The position numbers were made by a program, and so were the translations under genes. Below the pieces are notes generated by a model that worked only from the letters and a program-made list of their open reading frames with translations, was not told the origin of the DNA and did no database searches. Shown piece by piece: positions 9,494 to 19,156 of a DNA stretch of 64,000 nt. Origin of the DNA: Paenibacillus sp. CC-CFT747. GTDB taxonomy: Bacteria > Bacillota > Bacilli > Paenibacillales > NBRC-103111. The stretch's first letter is position 1; each line of letters starts with the position of its first letter. The stretch covers positions 5,937,501 to 6,001,500 of the forward strand of contig CP106741.1 of the NCBI GenBank assembly GCA_030323305.1. Direction: 5' to 3'.

Positions 9494-10544
9494 CTATCGT
9501 TGCATTTCCACATACAGCTCGGTCCGCACCTTTTCGCGGGGCGCGAGCCGGACCAGACTCCCCTTCTCCCTCTCCGCCGCCCGGCCCTCTACAAAACAGT
9601 TGGAGGGCTCGATGCCCAAGACGTGCTCTCCCGCTCCCGCCATTTTCCATTGGATCAGGTTCGGCAGCGTCCCGGTGTGCCAACCGAGCTCTACCGTCAG
9701 CGGGAATGTCCCCCACCGGCTTGCGGAAAAGCAGGCTGCTCGATCCGCACACGCGCCCATCCTTGGCCGTCCGGCTCCGGCCGCCGGTAATACACCCGTT
9801 CCTGGAATAAGGGATCCGGCTTCTGCCAGGTGTCCATCCCGTCGATAGGCGTTCCAGGCTCCCGCGGCCGGACGGGACCTTCCGGAAACACGATGCGGGT
9901 CCCCTCATCCAGGAGAGGAAATCCAAAGTTGAAATGGTAAAGCATCATAAAAGGGGCCTCCCGGAACCCCATATTCTCCACCTCGTCGGTTATCTGAATC
10001 CGGTTATCCCCGAGACAGCTTCGGATGACTCGTTTTAAGCGCAGACAGTCGCCAAAGATGGATGTCTCTTCTACAACACCCCGTACCTCCATCCGGTATT
10101 CGTCCTGCACCCAATCGGACACCGCCGACACTTGGCGGGCGGGGATGTGGTGGGCACGTCCGTGCTGCCCGTAGCTTCCTTCCTTATTGGCGCCGGGCGA
10201 TCCCACCTGGGTCAGGCCGCAAGTCATGAGCAAGCCCCCTGACGCTGTCCGGACCCATTCGGCTTCCCGGCTGTCGTAATAGGCCGGGTGGGCGTCTCCG
10301 TTGGGGCTTTGCCAGGAAATCGGCACATCACCGAACGCAGCCAGGGAGATATCCATGCCCTTGGAGGGGTCACGGCGTAGGCCAGACCGGCTCCGGTCCT
10401 CACCCAGATCTGTTCCGTGCCTGTTTCGACTCCTTCTTCGAGGCGGACCCTGCGGATTCCGCCCAGCTGTTCGATCCGCCCCACCCGGGCTTCCAGTTCA
10501 TCGCGTGTCCAGCTTCTTCCGAATAGCTTCATGGTCCTTTCCAC
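9494..10544 (-). CDS. DUF4432 / aldose 1-epimerase-like protein
   Basis: About 350 residues when repaired; a beta-sandwich, galactose-mutarotase-like protein of the DUF4432 family. Visible family marks are the YAVTPSKGMDIS segment (after repair), GLLMTCGLTQVG, GQHGRAHHIPA, and the end LPNLIQWKMAGAGEHVLGIEPSNC. Its fold suggests it interconverts sugar anomers or binds sugars. It lies in an operon with an aldose isomerase and a PfkB kinase, where quick anomer exchange would make sense. Frame slips at the G4 run 10366-10369 and the A4 run 9727-9730. Start: GTG at 10544 has GAGGAAGG 7 bases before it; ATG at 10532 is the alternative. Confidence 0.85.
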
Positions 10545-10547
10545 CTG

Positions 10548-11094
10548 TCAGCCTTCCTCGACTTGCGGTTCCCTCACAATTCGGGGATCCGTAAAGATAT
10601 CCGCTTCGTCCCGGCTCGTGCTGGAGAATTCGGAGACGACCGCGCCTTCCGGTCCGGCCTGAAACCAGTGAAGGGTATCCGGCGGAATCGTAAACTGCCG
10701 GCCGGGAGTCAGCACGATTTCCCGGTAGACCGTATAGTAAGCCTCGCTGCCCTGGGGTACCGCCGCTTGAACGGATGGAGCGGCCTCCCCTCGACATACA
10801 AATAAACAAGCCCCGACCGGCAGCGGAACGTCTCCCGCTTCCCCGGCGTTCCGTTAACCGGAGGGTGGCGGTGCTCCGGACAAGTCTGCCCCGGAAGAAG
10901 AACCAGCTCCTTGGCACAGTAAGGATCCGTATTGATATAGGTGACAAGCCCAAGGCCCTGCTTCTTGAACTCCCCAGTCCGAAATCCGCGATTTCGATTC
11001 CCGCTTCCTCTTCCGGCGTAAGCACAATCCCCGCCCGGTCTAGATAACCGGCTGTCTGCTCCTGATAATGCTGAAGCTCTCTCTTGTTCAACAT
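10548..11094 (-). CDS. D-lyxose/D-mannose isomerase-like cupin
   Basis: Repaired length is 182 residues, close to the 167-190 of D-lyxose ketol-isomerases (YdaE type). The metal site is visible: CPEHRHP, the glutamate in KRETFRC, and the histidine in DTLHWFQ, all set in a cupin barrel. Such enzymes interconvert D-lyxose with D-xylulose, or D-mannose with D-fructose, using Mn2+. Frame slips are at C4 10972-10975 and C4 10787-10790. The start has GAGGAGG 8 bases upstream. It follows the PfkB kinase by 13 bases and precedes DUF4432 by 3, so the operon reads as isomerase plus ketose kinase plus epimerase. Cofactor and substrate are inferred from the family. Confidence 0.82.
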
Positions 11095-11107
11095 GAAACC
11101 AGCCTCC

Positions 11108-12323
11108 TCACTTTAGATCCTTCACTTGCCCGGCATCCAGCGGACTGCGATAGAGCAGCAACTCCTGCTGATACCTCCACCCCTCAAGCCGGATGACCGA
11201 GGGAAGCTGAGGCCACGCGCCCGCCAGACGTTCGTTCACGCACTCCCACGGGGGAATACCCGAGAGGGCGTCCGTTTCCTCCACATTACAGGCTCCTACG
11301 GCTACGGCCCGGAGCAAGGCATCCTCCAGGGAAAGCCCTTTCAGCATCCCGCCCAGAAAGCCGGCGATCGTACAATCGCCCGCTCCCGTCGTTCCCTTCA
11401 CCGGCACCTGAAAGCATGGAGCGAGAAGCTCTCTTCCCTCCAACTGGAGGGATCGGCGGGAGCCGCAGCCCCCATCCGTGCCGGTGACAGCCGGGCAGCC
11501 TCCTCCGTCGTACGAAGATAAAGCCCCCGGTGCCCAGCTTTACTCCGGCGACGGCCGCTCCGCCACCCAGCAGCTCCGCCGTTAACTCTCTAAGCAGTTC
11601 CGTCTCCACGTGCGGGAGCAGGTCATGGCCGTACTGCCGCTTCATTTCCATAAATTGCTCCCGCCGCAGCAGGAAGAGCAGTTCTTCAAAGCTCGGGAGA
11701 AAGATATCGGTATAAGGCAGCGCCCTTGCCAGAATAGCCCTCCAATCCTGCCGGGCGGCTTCCGAGGAAGGGTCGGGCTCCGCAAGATCCAGGGACACCG
11801 TTATTCCCTGCTCCTTCACCCTTCGCAATAGCTGCTCCAGCTCCCGCCCCTCGTTCCGGTAAAGCCTCTTCATGAGAGTCGGGTACCCGAGATGGAAAAG
11901 CCGCAGGCCTTGCAAGCTTTCAGGAGCCAGGTCATCCTCCCCGAAGGTGTCGTTCGTTCCCGAGTAATGCCAGAAGCAGCGGTCCGCCCCCGGCGGACTT
12001 ACCACGACCGTGTACGAGCTGTGTTCCCCGGCGGAGACGATCATGCCGTCGGCCAGCTCCTTGCCGTATTGCCCTACTATGGCCAGGATTGACTTGCCGA
12101 ACAAGTCATCCCCCACTTTGCCGAGCAGCCGGGTGTGGAACCCGAGCCGGTGAAGGGCAAGCCCCGTATTGGACACCGCTCCTCCTGTGGACGTGACGGC
12201 GGGTCCCACGGCCAGAAGCTTGCCGGGTATAACGGCGGTTTCCCCGAGGAGGGCAGGAATGAGGTCCAAGCAAATATGACCGGCCACGGCTACCTCCGGA
12301 GATGACGGTTGAGACAGCTTCAT
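11108..12323 (-). CDS. PfkB family carbohydrate kinase
   Basis: 405 residues when repaired. The N-terminal half has VAVAGHICLDLIPALL, STGGAVSNTGLALHRLG and LLGKVGDDLFGKSIL, and the C-terminal half has the catalytic motif GTTGAGDCTIAGFLGG, where the aspartate is the base. It would phosphorylate a free sugar, most simply the ketose made by the isomerase encoded next. It is longer than typical ribokinases (about 310), because of an insert after YPTLMKRL carrying a charged helix. The frame slips at C5 11524-11528 and near 11446-11453. The ATG at 12323 has GAGGTG upstream. It is the first gene of its operon. Confidence 0.85.
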
Positions 12324-12373
12324 GAAACACCTCACTAAAAATGGGATAAAAGGAACTCTTACCTGCCAGCATG

Positions 12374-12420
12374 CTAACAAAAGGACATAAAATGTTATTT
12401 TGTAACATCCCTTTTGTTAG
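12374..12420. promoter_or_regulatory. Nested dyad, putative operator before the kinase operon
   Basis: An exact 11-base inverted repeat, CTAACAAAAGG (12374-12384) against 12410-12420, encloses an exact 6-base one, ATGTTA (12392-12397) against 12403-12408. It sits 50-100 bases upstream of the PfkB kinase start at 12323. The nearness to a sugar operon with no regulator of its own suggests a repressor site. A cis hairpin in the leader is also possible. Confidence 0.5.
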
Positions 12421-12530
12421 TTTACCAAAAATCCCGAAAGCTTGGGTTCATTTCTCACAAATATTCTTTCGAACAAAGCCCCGTCCGGGGAAGAGGTGAT
12501 GCCTCGGCCGGGATACAGGGGAATGCTGTA

Positions 12531-13610
12531 TCAGATAACTTCGAGATCGTCCTTGGACGGCAGCGGCGGATAAGACCCATGAGGCTCCGCCTGGTACCAG
12601 AAAGCGACGGACGCGATATCGTCCTTAAGAGGTAGGTACCGGCCGTGCGACCTCCATCCGAGTGCCTGGATGGTTACCTTTAAGTCTTCCTCGAACCGGA
12701 TAGGATCCATGATATGCCAGCGGTACATCCCGAAGCGCTGATTGGCCCGGTAGAGGCCGTCCGGCTTGATCACCTGGTGCATGCCCAGGAAAGCGGTCGA
12801 ATAAGTCGTATACTGGTTGTTCATGTCCCAGTTCCACGCGCCTCCGAAGTAATCCTCGGTCCCCGTCCCCGCGATCGTCGGATATTCCCGGTCCCCGTCC
12901 ATATAGAACTTGATCTCCCCTTCGCCGAACCAGTTGTTGCTGTTGGCCTGCCACGCGAGATAGGTTCCCACGTAATGCCCTTTTCCCTCGATGCCGTCGA
13001 TAATCGTATGTACTTCTTTGTAGGGAAGCGGGTTGCTCCTGCGCCACTGGGCATGGAAGTACGCCAGATCTTCCGGAATTTCCGTCAAGGTGTAATCAAT
13101 CTGGTAGTAGAGCACGGCATTTTCGTGAGAAAGATTTTTCATGGTAACGCGGGCCTTCTTGCGGAAGGGCATTTCCCAGTAGCTGTTGAATCCCCCAGCG
13201 GGATTCACGGCGATAGGCAGGGAGTTGACGTTGGTCCTCTCGCACCAGCCGTTGCAGAAGAAATCACCCACGGGCACCTGCACCGATGGTTCGGTCTCGT
13301 CGTCCCAATACACTGTAAAAATCAAGGAACGCCAAACCTCCGGGGCGCAGGTGAGCCAGATGTGCTGGATCATGCCGGGACCGGTGATTTCGCCCATGGT
13401 GAACTCCGTGTTCCCTTCCACCAAGACGGACGGAGAGACCTTCCATCCCTGCCCCAAATCCCGGGATGGCCCCGATCCGGTTCCTTCCGTGGCCATGGCA
13501 CCCTTGCCTTTTTCGCCGGTGAAATTCTCCGGAGAGATAGAGCGTGTCTGGGCGATGGAGAGACGGGAGAGACTGCCAATTCCCATGCCGATTCCATTGA
13601 ACGGTATCAT
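12531..13610 (-). CDS. DUF2961 protein, glycoside hydrolase family 172
   Basis: Intact protein of 359 residues. Family marks are RSISPENFTGEKGKGAMA near the N-terminus, ITGPGMIQHIWLT, the WEMPFRKKARVT strand and AGTGTEDYFGGAWNW, which carries acidic residues of the double jelly-roll active site. Known GH172 enzymes release alpha-D-arabinofuranose or alpha-D-fructofuranose, or make difructose dianhydride. There is no signal peptide, so it works on imported oligosaccharide. ATG at 13610 is set by GAGGAGG 9 bases upstream; the ATG at 13619 directly abuts that site. It lies 154 bases after the fucI stop in the same direction, which links it to D-arabinose or L-fucose release. Confidence 0.9.
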   Translation of the reverse strand: MIPFNGIGMGIGSLSRLSIAQTRSISPENFTGEKGKGAMATEGTGSGPSRDLGQGWKVSPSVLVEGNTEFTMGEITGPGMIQHIWLTCAPEVWRSLIFTVYWDDETEPSVQVPVGDFFCNGWCERTNVNSLPIAVNPAGGFNSYWEMPFRKKARVTMKNLSHENAVLYYQIDYTLTEIPEDLAYFHAQWRRSNPLPYKEVHTIIDGIEGKGHYVGTYLAWQANSNNWFGEGEIKFYMDGDREYPTIAGTGTEDYFGGAWNWDMNNQYTTYSTAFLGMHQVIKPDGLYRANQRFGMYRWHIMDPIRFEEDLKVTIQALGWRSHGRYLPLKDDIASVAFWYQAEPHGSYPPLPSKDDLEVI

Positions 13611-13764
13611 ACTAAACATCCTCCTCGATTCATTCGTCTGGATTGGTGACGTTGAACAGGACCTTGTCTGGAGGCGCGACCTCTTCCGGGAAGGGATGGC
13701 CCGACACTTGGGTCTCCGGACATTCCGGTCTTTAAGATCGGGACATTGGATGCTCCGTTCCCGG

Positions 13765-15554
13765 CTACTTATACAGCGGCCCGTACGCCGCGCACGCCCG
13801 GTAATCGGACCCTTCGGCGTCTCCGGTGCCGAAAGCGTTCCAGGCGCTCGGCCGGAAAATCCGGTCGTCCGGCACGTTGTGCATGCATACGGGAATCCGC
13901 AGCATGGAGGCCAACGTGATCAGCTCGCCTCCGATATGCCCGAAGCTGACCGCGCAGTGGTTGGAGCCCCAGCTGTTCATCAACGTATAGACGTCGCGGA
14001 AGGCGCCTTCCCCAGTCAGGCGGGGGACGAACCAGGTTGTCGGCCAGGTCGGGTTCGAACGGAGGTCGAGCTTGTCGTGCACTTCGCCGGGAAGCTCGAC
14101 CGTATAGCCCTCGGCCAGCTGCAGCACCGGGCCCAGTCCCTTGACCAGGTTAAGACGGGCCATGGTGACAGGCATGCCTTCCCGTGTCGTATAGTCGGTT
14201 GAGAACCCGCCTCCCCGGAAAAAGTCGACGGCCGGCCGCCACTCCACCGCTTCGAGACAAGCTTTGGTTTCCTCTGCGGTAATGTCCCAAAACGGCTTCA
14301 TGGCCGGCTTTCCGTCACGGCTTTGCCGGCCCGTTCCATCCAGGGCGGCCGGTCCGGAATTGATGAGATGAATGATTCCGTCCTTCGCCATCCCCTCCAG
14401 CTCATAGCCCGCTGCCTTCCTCACCGCTTCCGGACTCCAGTAGGTCCGCACGTCGGCAAAGATTTGCGCGGCATTCGTCAGCAGATGGCCGAAGAGCATG
14501 GTCATTCCGTTAAGCGCGTCATTCTCGGTAGAGAGCATATACGGCTGGCGGATGCCGTTCCAGTCAAAGGAAGAAGTCAAGATCGCTTCCATGACATCCC
14601 CGTTCGGCATGAAATCGGTCCACATCCGTTGGCCTTGAAAGCCGGCCGCCAGGGCGTTATGACCGAGGGCCTCCTCTCCGTAACCCATCGAATCCAGCTT
14701 CGGGTTCCCGGTCATCAAGTCCCGCGCGATCAGGGTCATCCGGACAGAGACGGCCCAATCCTCGTCCTTCTGCTCCCGGCTGCGCTGCCTGTCAACCGGA
14801 TTGACGTCCTCCCTTCCCGGCAGTTCTCCTTCACCCAGGCCATCGCCGCTTCGAACTCTTCCTTGTCATAGATGCCGAGCTCCATCCGGCGCAGGAATTC
14901 GCTCATATCCACATACTCGTTCCTCATGTCCAGATAATCCTGGAAGAAGCTTTCGTCAATGATGCATCCCGCAATGCCCATGGAAACCGAGCCCATGGAA
15001 AGGTAGGATTTGCCTCTCATGGCGGCAACGGCCAGAGCCGGCTTAGCGAACTGAAGCAGCTTCGCTTTCACATCGTCCGGCAGGGTGGTGTCCGTGATGT
15101 CCTGAACGTCCCGGCCGTAAATTCCGAACGCCGGGAGCCCCTTCTGGTTATGCGCCGCCAGAGCCGCAGCGAGGTACACGGCGCCCGGACGCTCCGTTCC
15201 GTTAAAGCCATAGATGGCCTGGGGCCGGAAAGGATTCGTGTCCATCGTTTCCGTCGGGTAGCACCAGGAAGGCGTGACGGAAATCGTTACCCCGACATTC
15301 TCACCCGCGAACCGATGCGCCGTGCGGGCCGCTTCCGCGACCCCGCCGATGCAGGTTTCGGCTAGAATGCACTCCACCGGATCCCCATTGGCGTGACGCA
15401 GGTTGGCGGTTAAAAAGTCCGCCACCGTCTCAGCCATTTTCATCGTGACTTCCTCGAGCGATTCCCGAATCCCACCTCGCCTGCCATCAATGATGGGGCG
15501 TATTCCGATCTTCGGCATGCTTCCCTTCCAGCGGTTCCATGCGCTTCCTTCCAT
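13765..15554 (-). CDS. fucI: L-fucose / D-arabinose isomerase
   Basis: 596 residues when repaired, against 591 for E. coli FucI, and alignable from end to end by eye: PKIGIRPIIDGRRGGIRESL at the start, WGFNGTERPG-like YGFNGTERPGAVYLAAALAA, and GPLYK at the end. Catalytic positions are kept: the glutamate in STENDALNG, the aspartate 24 residues on in IFADVRTYW, and the histidine in SWGSNHCAV. The enzyme isomerises L-fucose to L-fuculose and D-arabinose to D-ribulose with Mn2+. The frame slips once, in C3 at 14811-14813. The start has AGGAG 9 bases before it. It is preceded by a LacI operator and followed by GH172, so it forms an operon controlled by the neighbouring LacI protein. Confidence 0.93.
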
Positions 15555-15579
15555 CCCTCAGTCTCCTCCCATAATTCGG

Positions 15580-15599
15580 ATAGGTAAACGTTAACCTAT
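15580..15599. promoter_or_regulatory. LacI-family operator before fucI
   Basis: ATAGGTAAACGTTAACCTAT is a 20-base palindrome with one mismatched pair and the central CG typical of LacI operators. It lies 26 bases upstream of the fucI start, between it and the lacI-type gene. Its core TAAACGTTAAC is the inverse of the site before the regulator (16637-16650), so one protein probably binds both. Confidence 0.7.
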
Positions 15600-15605
15600 C
15601 GGCTA

Positions 15606-15630
15606 ACAAAAAAGAGGGTTTCCCCTCTCT
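15606..15630 (-). terminator. Terminator after the LacI gene
   Basis: A short stem AGAGGG...CCCTCT (15613-15618 against 15623-15628) directly follows the stop of the LacI gene at 15631. On the minus strand it is followed by TTTTTTG. It should separate regulator transcription from fucI. Confidence 0.6.
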
Positions 15631-16622
15631 TCACCATTTGCGTACCAGTGTGGGCACAAAAGTGCGACTCTCGGTTCCTTCCCCTTTCTCCGCATGAGCA
15701 AGCCGCCGGATCAACAATTCCGCCGCCGCTTGGCCTACTTCGTCCGGACACTGCTCCACAATCGAAAGCCTATGACCGAACAGCCCCGAAAATTCCAGAT
15801 CGCCAAACGAGGCCACCTCGATGGAATCCAGCGCCTTTCCCGCTTCCCGGAGACCGAGATAGAGGCCGAAGGTCATTTCATTGTTGACGCTGAAGACCGC
15901 GGTCGGAGGCTTCGGGAGCTGCAGGAAGCTCCCCATTCCCTCCCTGCCGGAGTCCCGGGTCAAATCTCCTGTGAATACATAGGACGCCGGGAGCGCAACG
16001 CCCGCTTCCTCAAGGCGGCGGCGGCTCCGTCCAGCCGTTCCCGGGCGGTGCTGATCCAGTCCGGCCCGGCGAGGATCCCGATGGCTTCGTGCCTTGGCGC
16101 CAGGTCGGCCGCCGCTTCATAGGCCGCCGCCTCATTCTCTTCCGCTGCGAGATCGGCGGCGACGCCCGGAAGCTTCCGGTCTACGAGAACAAACGGAATG
16201 CCCGAGCCGCGGACCATCTTGCGGATAGCGGGAACATTCCGCCCGGTTCCAGCTAAGACGATGGCTTCTACTCTCATCATCATCAACCCGTTCAGAGCTT
16301 CCAGTTCCATGTCCGGATCCCCGTAGGTATCCATAAACATGCCGTGAAGCCCGCTCTCCCGGAGCCTTTTTTGAAGGGAGCGGGAAAGCTTCATGAAGTA
16401 AGGATTGGTCATGTCCGGCAAAACGATGCCGACCATCCGGGACCTGTCCTGCTTGAGGCTGCGGGCGATGGCGTTCGGCCGGTAATTCAGACGCTCGATC
16501 GTTTCCAGAATGGTGCGGCGCGCCTCCTCGCTCACATATCCCGTGTTGTTAAGGACCCGCGAGATCGTCGCCGTGGATACGCCCGCTTGCTTGGCTACGT
16601 CTTTAATGGTGATTTTCTTCAT
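15631..16622 (-). CDS. LacI family transcriptional regulator
   Basis: 330 residues when repaired. The DNA-binding domain is ITIKDVAKQAGVSTATISRVLNN (residues 4-26) with the hinge YRPNAIARSLK, followed by the sensor domain GIVLPDMTNPYF and a C-terminal half with VFSVNNEMTFGLYLGLREAG. It most likely represses fucI-GH172 and itself through the matched operators at 15580 and 16637; the inducer would be a fucose/arabinose derivative. The frame slips once near 16013-16015. Start ATG has AGGAG 5 bases before it. Confidence 0.9.
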
Positions 16623-16636
16623 GGTTTCTCCTGTTA

Positions 16637-16650
16637 TGTTAACGTTTACA
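16637..16650. promoter_or_regulatory. LacI-family operator before the regulator
   Basis: TGTTAACGTTTACA, a near-palindrome around CG, sits 15 bases upstream of the LacI gene start. It is the same core as the fucI operator in the opposite sense, which supports autorepression. Confidence 0.65.
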
Positions 16651-16732
16651 CATTGAGTCTAGCAGAGTTGGATGGCTTTGCCAATATGGGTTTTATTACA
16701 ACCATATTTTTAGCGGAAACGAAACCGGAGCG

Positions 16733-16761
16733 TTGACACAGACGTGTCATTCCCTTATTAT
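16733..16761 (+). promoter_or_regulatory. Strong sigma-A promoter of the ArsR-DUF2087 gene
   Basis: TTGACA (16733-16738) and TATTAT (16756-16761) are separated by exactly 17 bases. The start codon of the regulator is about 67 bases downstream. This is the clearest vegetative promoter in the window. Confidence 0.8.
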
Positions 16762-16775
16762 GTAATTTAACAATC

Positions 16776-16802
16776 GTCTAATTAGACATTCATTGAATTA
16801 GA
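16776..16802. promoter_or_regulatory. Putative ArsR-type operator
   Basis: GTCTAATTAGAC (16776-16787) is an exact 12-base palindrome, and a further half-site GAATTAGA (16795-16802) follows. Both lie between the -10 element and the start of the ArsR-type gene, a place suited to autorepression. Confidence 0.55.
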
Positions 16803-16827
16803 AATTGACAAAAAGGCGGTGTCCTTC

Positions 16828-17427
16828 GTGCAATTAGAAAAAATCGTCCAGTATCACAAAGCTCTAGCCGATCCCACCCGGATCAAACTGCTGATCCTGC
16901 TGGCGGACGGGGAGCTGAACGGGCAGGTCCTGGCGGAGAAGCTCGGTGTCACCCCCGCTACCATCACCCACCACGCGGCGAAGCTGCGGGAAGCCAGCTT
17001 GCTTAACGAACGGCGGGAGAAGAATACCATATATTTTTCCTTAAATCACTATTTCATCAAGAGCTATGCCGCGGCTACGGAAAGACTGATTTACCGCAAA
17101 ACTAAAGGAGGAAACGAGATGGCGCAGGACAACGAGAACCGGTTGAGGGACTCGGTCATTAAGAACTTCTTCACCAAAGAGGGTAAGCTGAAGAGCATCC
17201 CCGTTCAGCTTAAGAAGAAGCTTATGGTGCTGGAGGTATTGATTTCAAAATTGGAAATGGGCAGAACTTATACCGAGAAGGAAATCAACGAGTTTATAAC
17301 CGGTTTTCATGACGATTTTGCCACAATCCGAAGGGAATTCATTATGCACCAGTTCATGTTCAGGGAGAATCAGATTTATGAATTGAACCCTCCCGAGATG
17401 TGGGCCAGCTGGAAGACGCTTTCTTGA
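16828..17427 (+). CDS. ArsR-type helix-turn-helix regulator with DUF2087 domain
   Basis: 199 residues, intact. Residues 1-90 form a winged helix of the ArsR class (ALADPTRIKLLILLADGELN, then LGVTPATITHHAAKLREA); no cysteine cluster for metal binding is seen. Residues 100-199 match DUF2087, with the FTKEGKLKSIPVQLKKKLMV and YTEKEINEFI stretches, a domain common in Bacillota regulators of unknown ligand. GTG at 16828 is preferred to the GTG at 16819, as AAGGCGG lies 8 bases before it. It stands alone, convergent with the AraC gene at 17485. Target unknown apart from its own promoter. Confidence 0.85.
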   Translation: MQLEKIVQYHKALADPTRIKLLILLADGELNGQVLAEKLGVTPATITHHAAKLREASLLNERREKNTIYFSLNHYFIKSYAAATERLIYRKTKGGNEMAQDNENRLRDSVIKNFFTKEGKLKSIPVQLKKKLMVLEVLISKLEMGRTYTEKEINEFITGFHDDFATIRREFIMHQFMFRENQIYELNPPEMWASWKTLS

Positions 17428-17484
17428 TCAAGCGGTCAGAATGCGGACAGGGAAAAGGATGGGATAGCGGGACGCGGGAAGCTT

Positions 17485-18351
17485 CTACGTGCTCTTATCC
17501 GACCGGTAAGCCCGGGGAGTTAGGCCGTATTTGCGCTTGAAGGCACGCTCAAAGTGGGTCAGCGTGTTGAAGCCGGAAGCGAAGCAAATTTCCGTTACGG
17601 ATAGCCGGGAAATCGTCAGCAGCGAGCTCGCATACCGCAAACGCAGCTCTTGTAAATAGCGTTGATAAGACATTCCGACCGATTTCCGGAAGCTGTCGCT
17701 GAAATAATTCGGTGCGAGCTTCGCCTGCCCCGCGGCTTCCTGCAAGGTAAGCGGCTCGCGAAAATGATACTGGATATAGCTCAGCGCTCTGCTGATGGCA
17801 GGCTGCAGGGGAGGTGTTCCCTTCCCCTTCCCTATGCCAGATCCCGTCTTCCGGGCAACTTCATCCCGGCACCATCTCGACAGCATGGTGAGAATCCGTT
17901 CAAGCGCGCCCTGAATCATGATGAGGTAGCCGGGCCGCTGCTGCTTGCTTTCTCTACTGATCAGCTCGAACTCCGCTACCAAGGGGTTCATTTCTTCCTC
18001 CGGGACATCGCAGACAGGCACATGTGGGTCAGGAAAAACAAGCTGCCGCAACGGCTCCTTAAGCATTTCGTCTGAAAAGATCAAATTATAATACTCGATC
18101 GGCTCCTGCTCCTGCGACAGGATTTCATGAAAATCCGCAGGTGTAAGCAGAAACAGGTTTCCTTTCTTCAAGGGATAGCTGTCTCCGTTTAAGACGTGTG
18201 TCCCCCGGCCCGATAAGATCAGATGCATTTCATAGAATTCGTGCCAATGAACCTCCAGATGACCGCTGATCCGGGAGCGGAAGATCCGCAGGGGAAAGCC
18301 GGGCGGCATGTACTTCTCATTCGTGAGCCGCCTCGGTTGTTTGCTGTCCAT
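17485..18351 (-). CDS. AraC family transcriptional regulator
   Basis: Intact, 288 residues. An N-terminal cupin sensor (VHWHEFYEMHLILSGRGTHVL) precedes two C-terminal helix-turn-helix units: LTLQEAAGQAKLAPNYFSDSFRK and VTEICFASGFNTLTHFERAFKRKYG, followed by TPRAYR. It lies 20 bases after the dioxygenase gene in the same direction, so the pair forms a short operon in which it probably controls itself and its partner. Confidence 0.92.
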   Translation of the reverse strand: MDSKQPRRLTNEKYMPPGFPLRIFRSRISGHLEVHWHEFYEMHLILSGRGTHVLNGDSYPLKKGNLFLLTPADFHEILSQEQEPIEYYNLIFSDEMLKEPLRQLVFPDPHVPVCDVPEEEMNPLVAEFELISRESKQQRPGYLIMIQGALERILTMLSRWCRDEVARKTGSGIGKGKGTPPLQPAISRALSYIQYHFREPLTLQEAAGQAKLAPNYFSDSFRKSVGMSYQRYLQELRLRYASSLLTISRLSVTEICFASGFNTLTHFERAFKRKYGLTPRAYRSDKST

Positions 18352-18371
18352 ACGGGTCCCTCTCTCGCCAG

Positions 18372-19136
18372 TTATTCGTTAACGAATTTAGAACCTGCGA
18401 TATTTCGGCCTCTGGCGAGCCAAAGCTTGTGCTCCACCTTCGCCCGGGTGAAGGATTTGGCCTTCTCGGCATCCTTGTATGCACGCAGTTCCGTCGAGAA
18501 ATACCGCATGGTATAGCCGCATCTTCGGAACGGGCTCGTATTCGGTTTCGCTCCGTGGATGATTCGGGCATCGTGAAGAGAGCATTCCCCTCGCTCCAGC
18601 TCAAAGGAAACCGCGTTCGATTCCTCCACATTCTTCACTTGCGATCCGAACAGATTATACCGGCCGTCCACTTGTTCATAGTCGGAAAACCCACCGTTCC
18701 GGTGCGATCCCGGAATGACCCGCATGCAGCCGTTCTCTTCCGTGCTCCGGTCGAGCGCCAGCCAGACGGTGACAATTTTATCGAAGGAGTTTATTCTTCC
18801 CTTCCAATAGGAGGAATCCTCATGCCAAGGCGTGGCTCTCCCTGTATAGGCATCCTTGCAAATGAAATGACTTGACCATAGGCCGATATCAGGTCCGATC
18901 AACGGCTCCACCACGTCAAGCACTTCGTCACTCAATAAAAACTTCAGAAGACGCTCCTCTCGAAAATGAGGAGTATCCAGCTCATCGGACAGCTTGCTTC
19001 CCTTTTGGGCCAGCTGCTCCTCGAACAGCTCCGTCAATTCCCCCAGCATCTCCGCTGAAAACAACGGCTTGTGATACAGCAAATATCCATTCTCCTGATA
19101 AAACCGCACTTCTTCCGGCGTCCAAATCCCGCTCAT
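18372..19136 (-). CDS. Phytanoyl-CoA dioxygenase (PhyH) family protein
   Basis: Intact 254-residue protein of the Fe(II)/2-oxoglutarate oxygenase class. The opening EEVRFYQENGYLLYHKPLFS is typical. The iron site reads TPWHEDSSYW (HxD) and a distal histidine in DARIIHGAKPN, with an arginine 10 residues later for 2-oxoglutarate. Substrates of bacterial members are diverse (alkaloids, ectoine, sugars' products). Start with GGAGGG upstream. First gene of an operon with the AraC regulator, behind an operator-like palindrome. Confidence 0.88.
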   Translation of the reverse strand: MSGIWTPEEVRFYQENGYLLYHKPLFSAEMLGELTELFEEQLAQKGSKLSDELDTPHFREERLLKFLLSDEVLDVVEPLIGPDIGLWSSHFICKDAYTGRATPWHEDSSYWKGRINSFDKIVTVWLALDRSTEENGCMRVIPGSHRNGGFSDYEQVDGRYNLFGSQVKNVEESNAVSFELERGECSLHDARIIHGAKPNTSPFRRCGYTMRYFSTELRAYKDAEKAKSFTRAKVEHKLWLARGRNIAGSKFVNE

Positions 19137-19156
19137 CCGTATCCCTCCGGCTTAAT

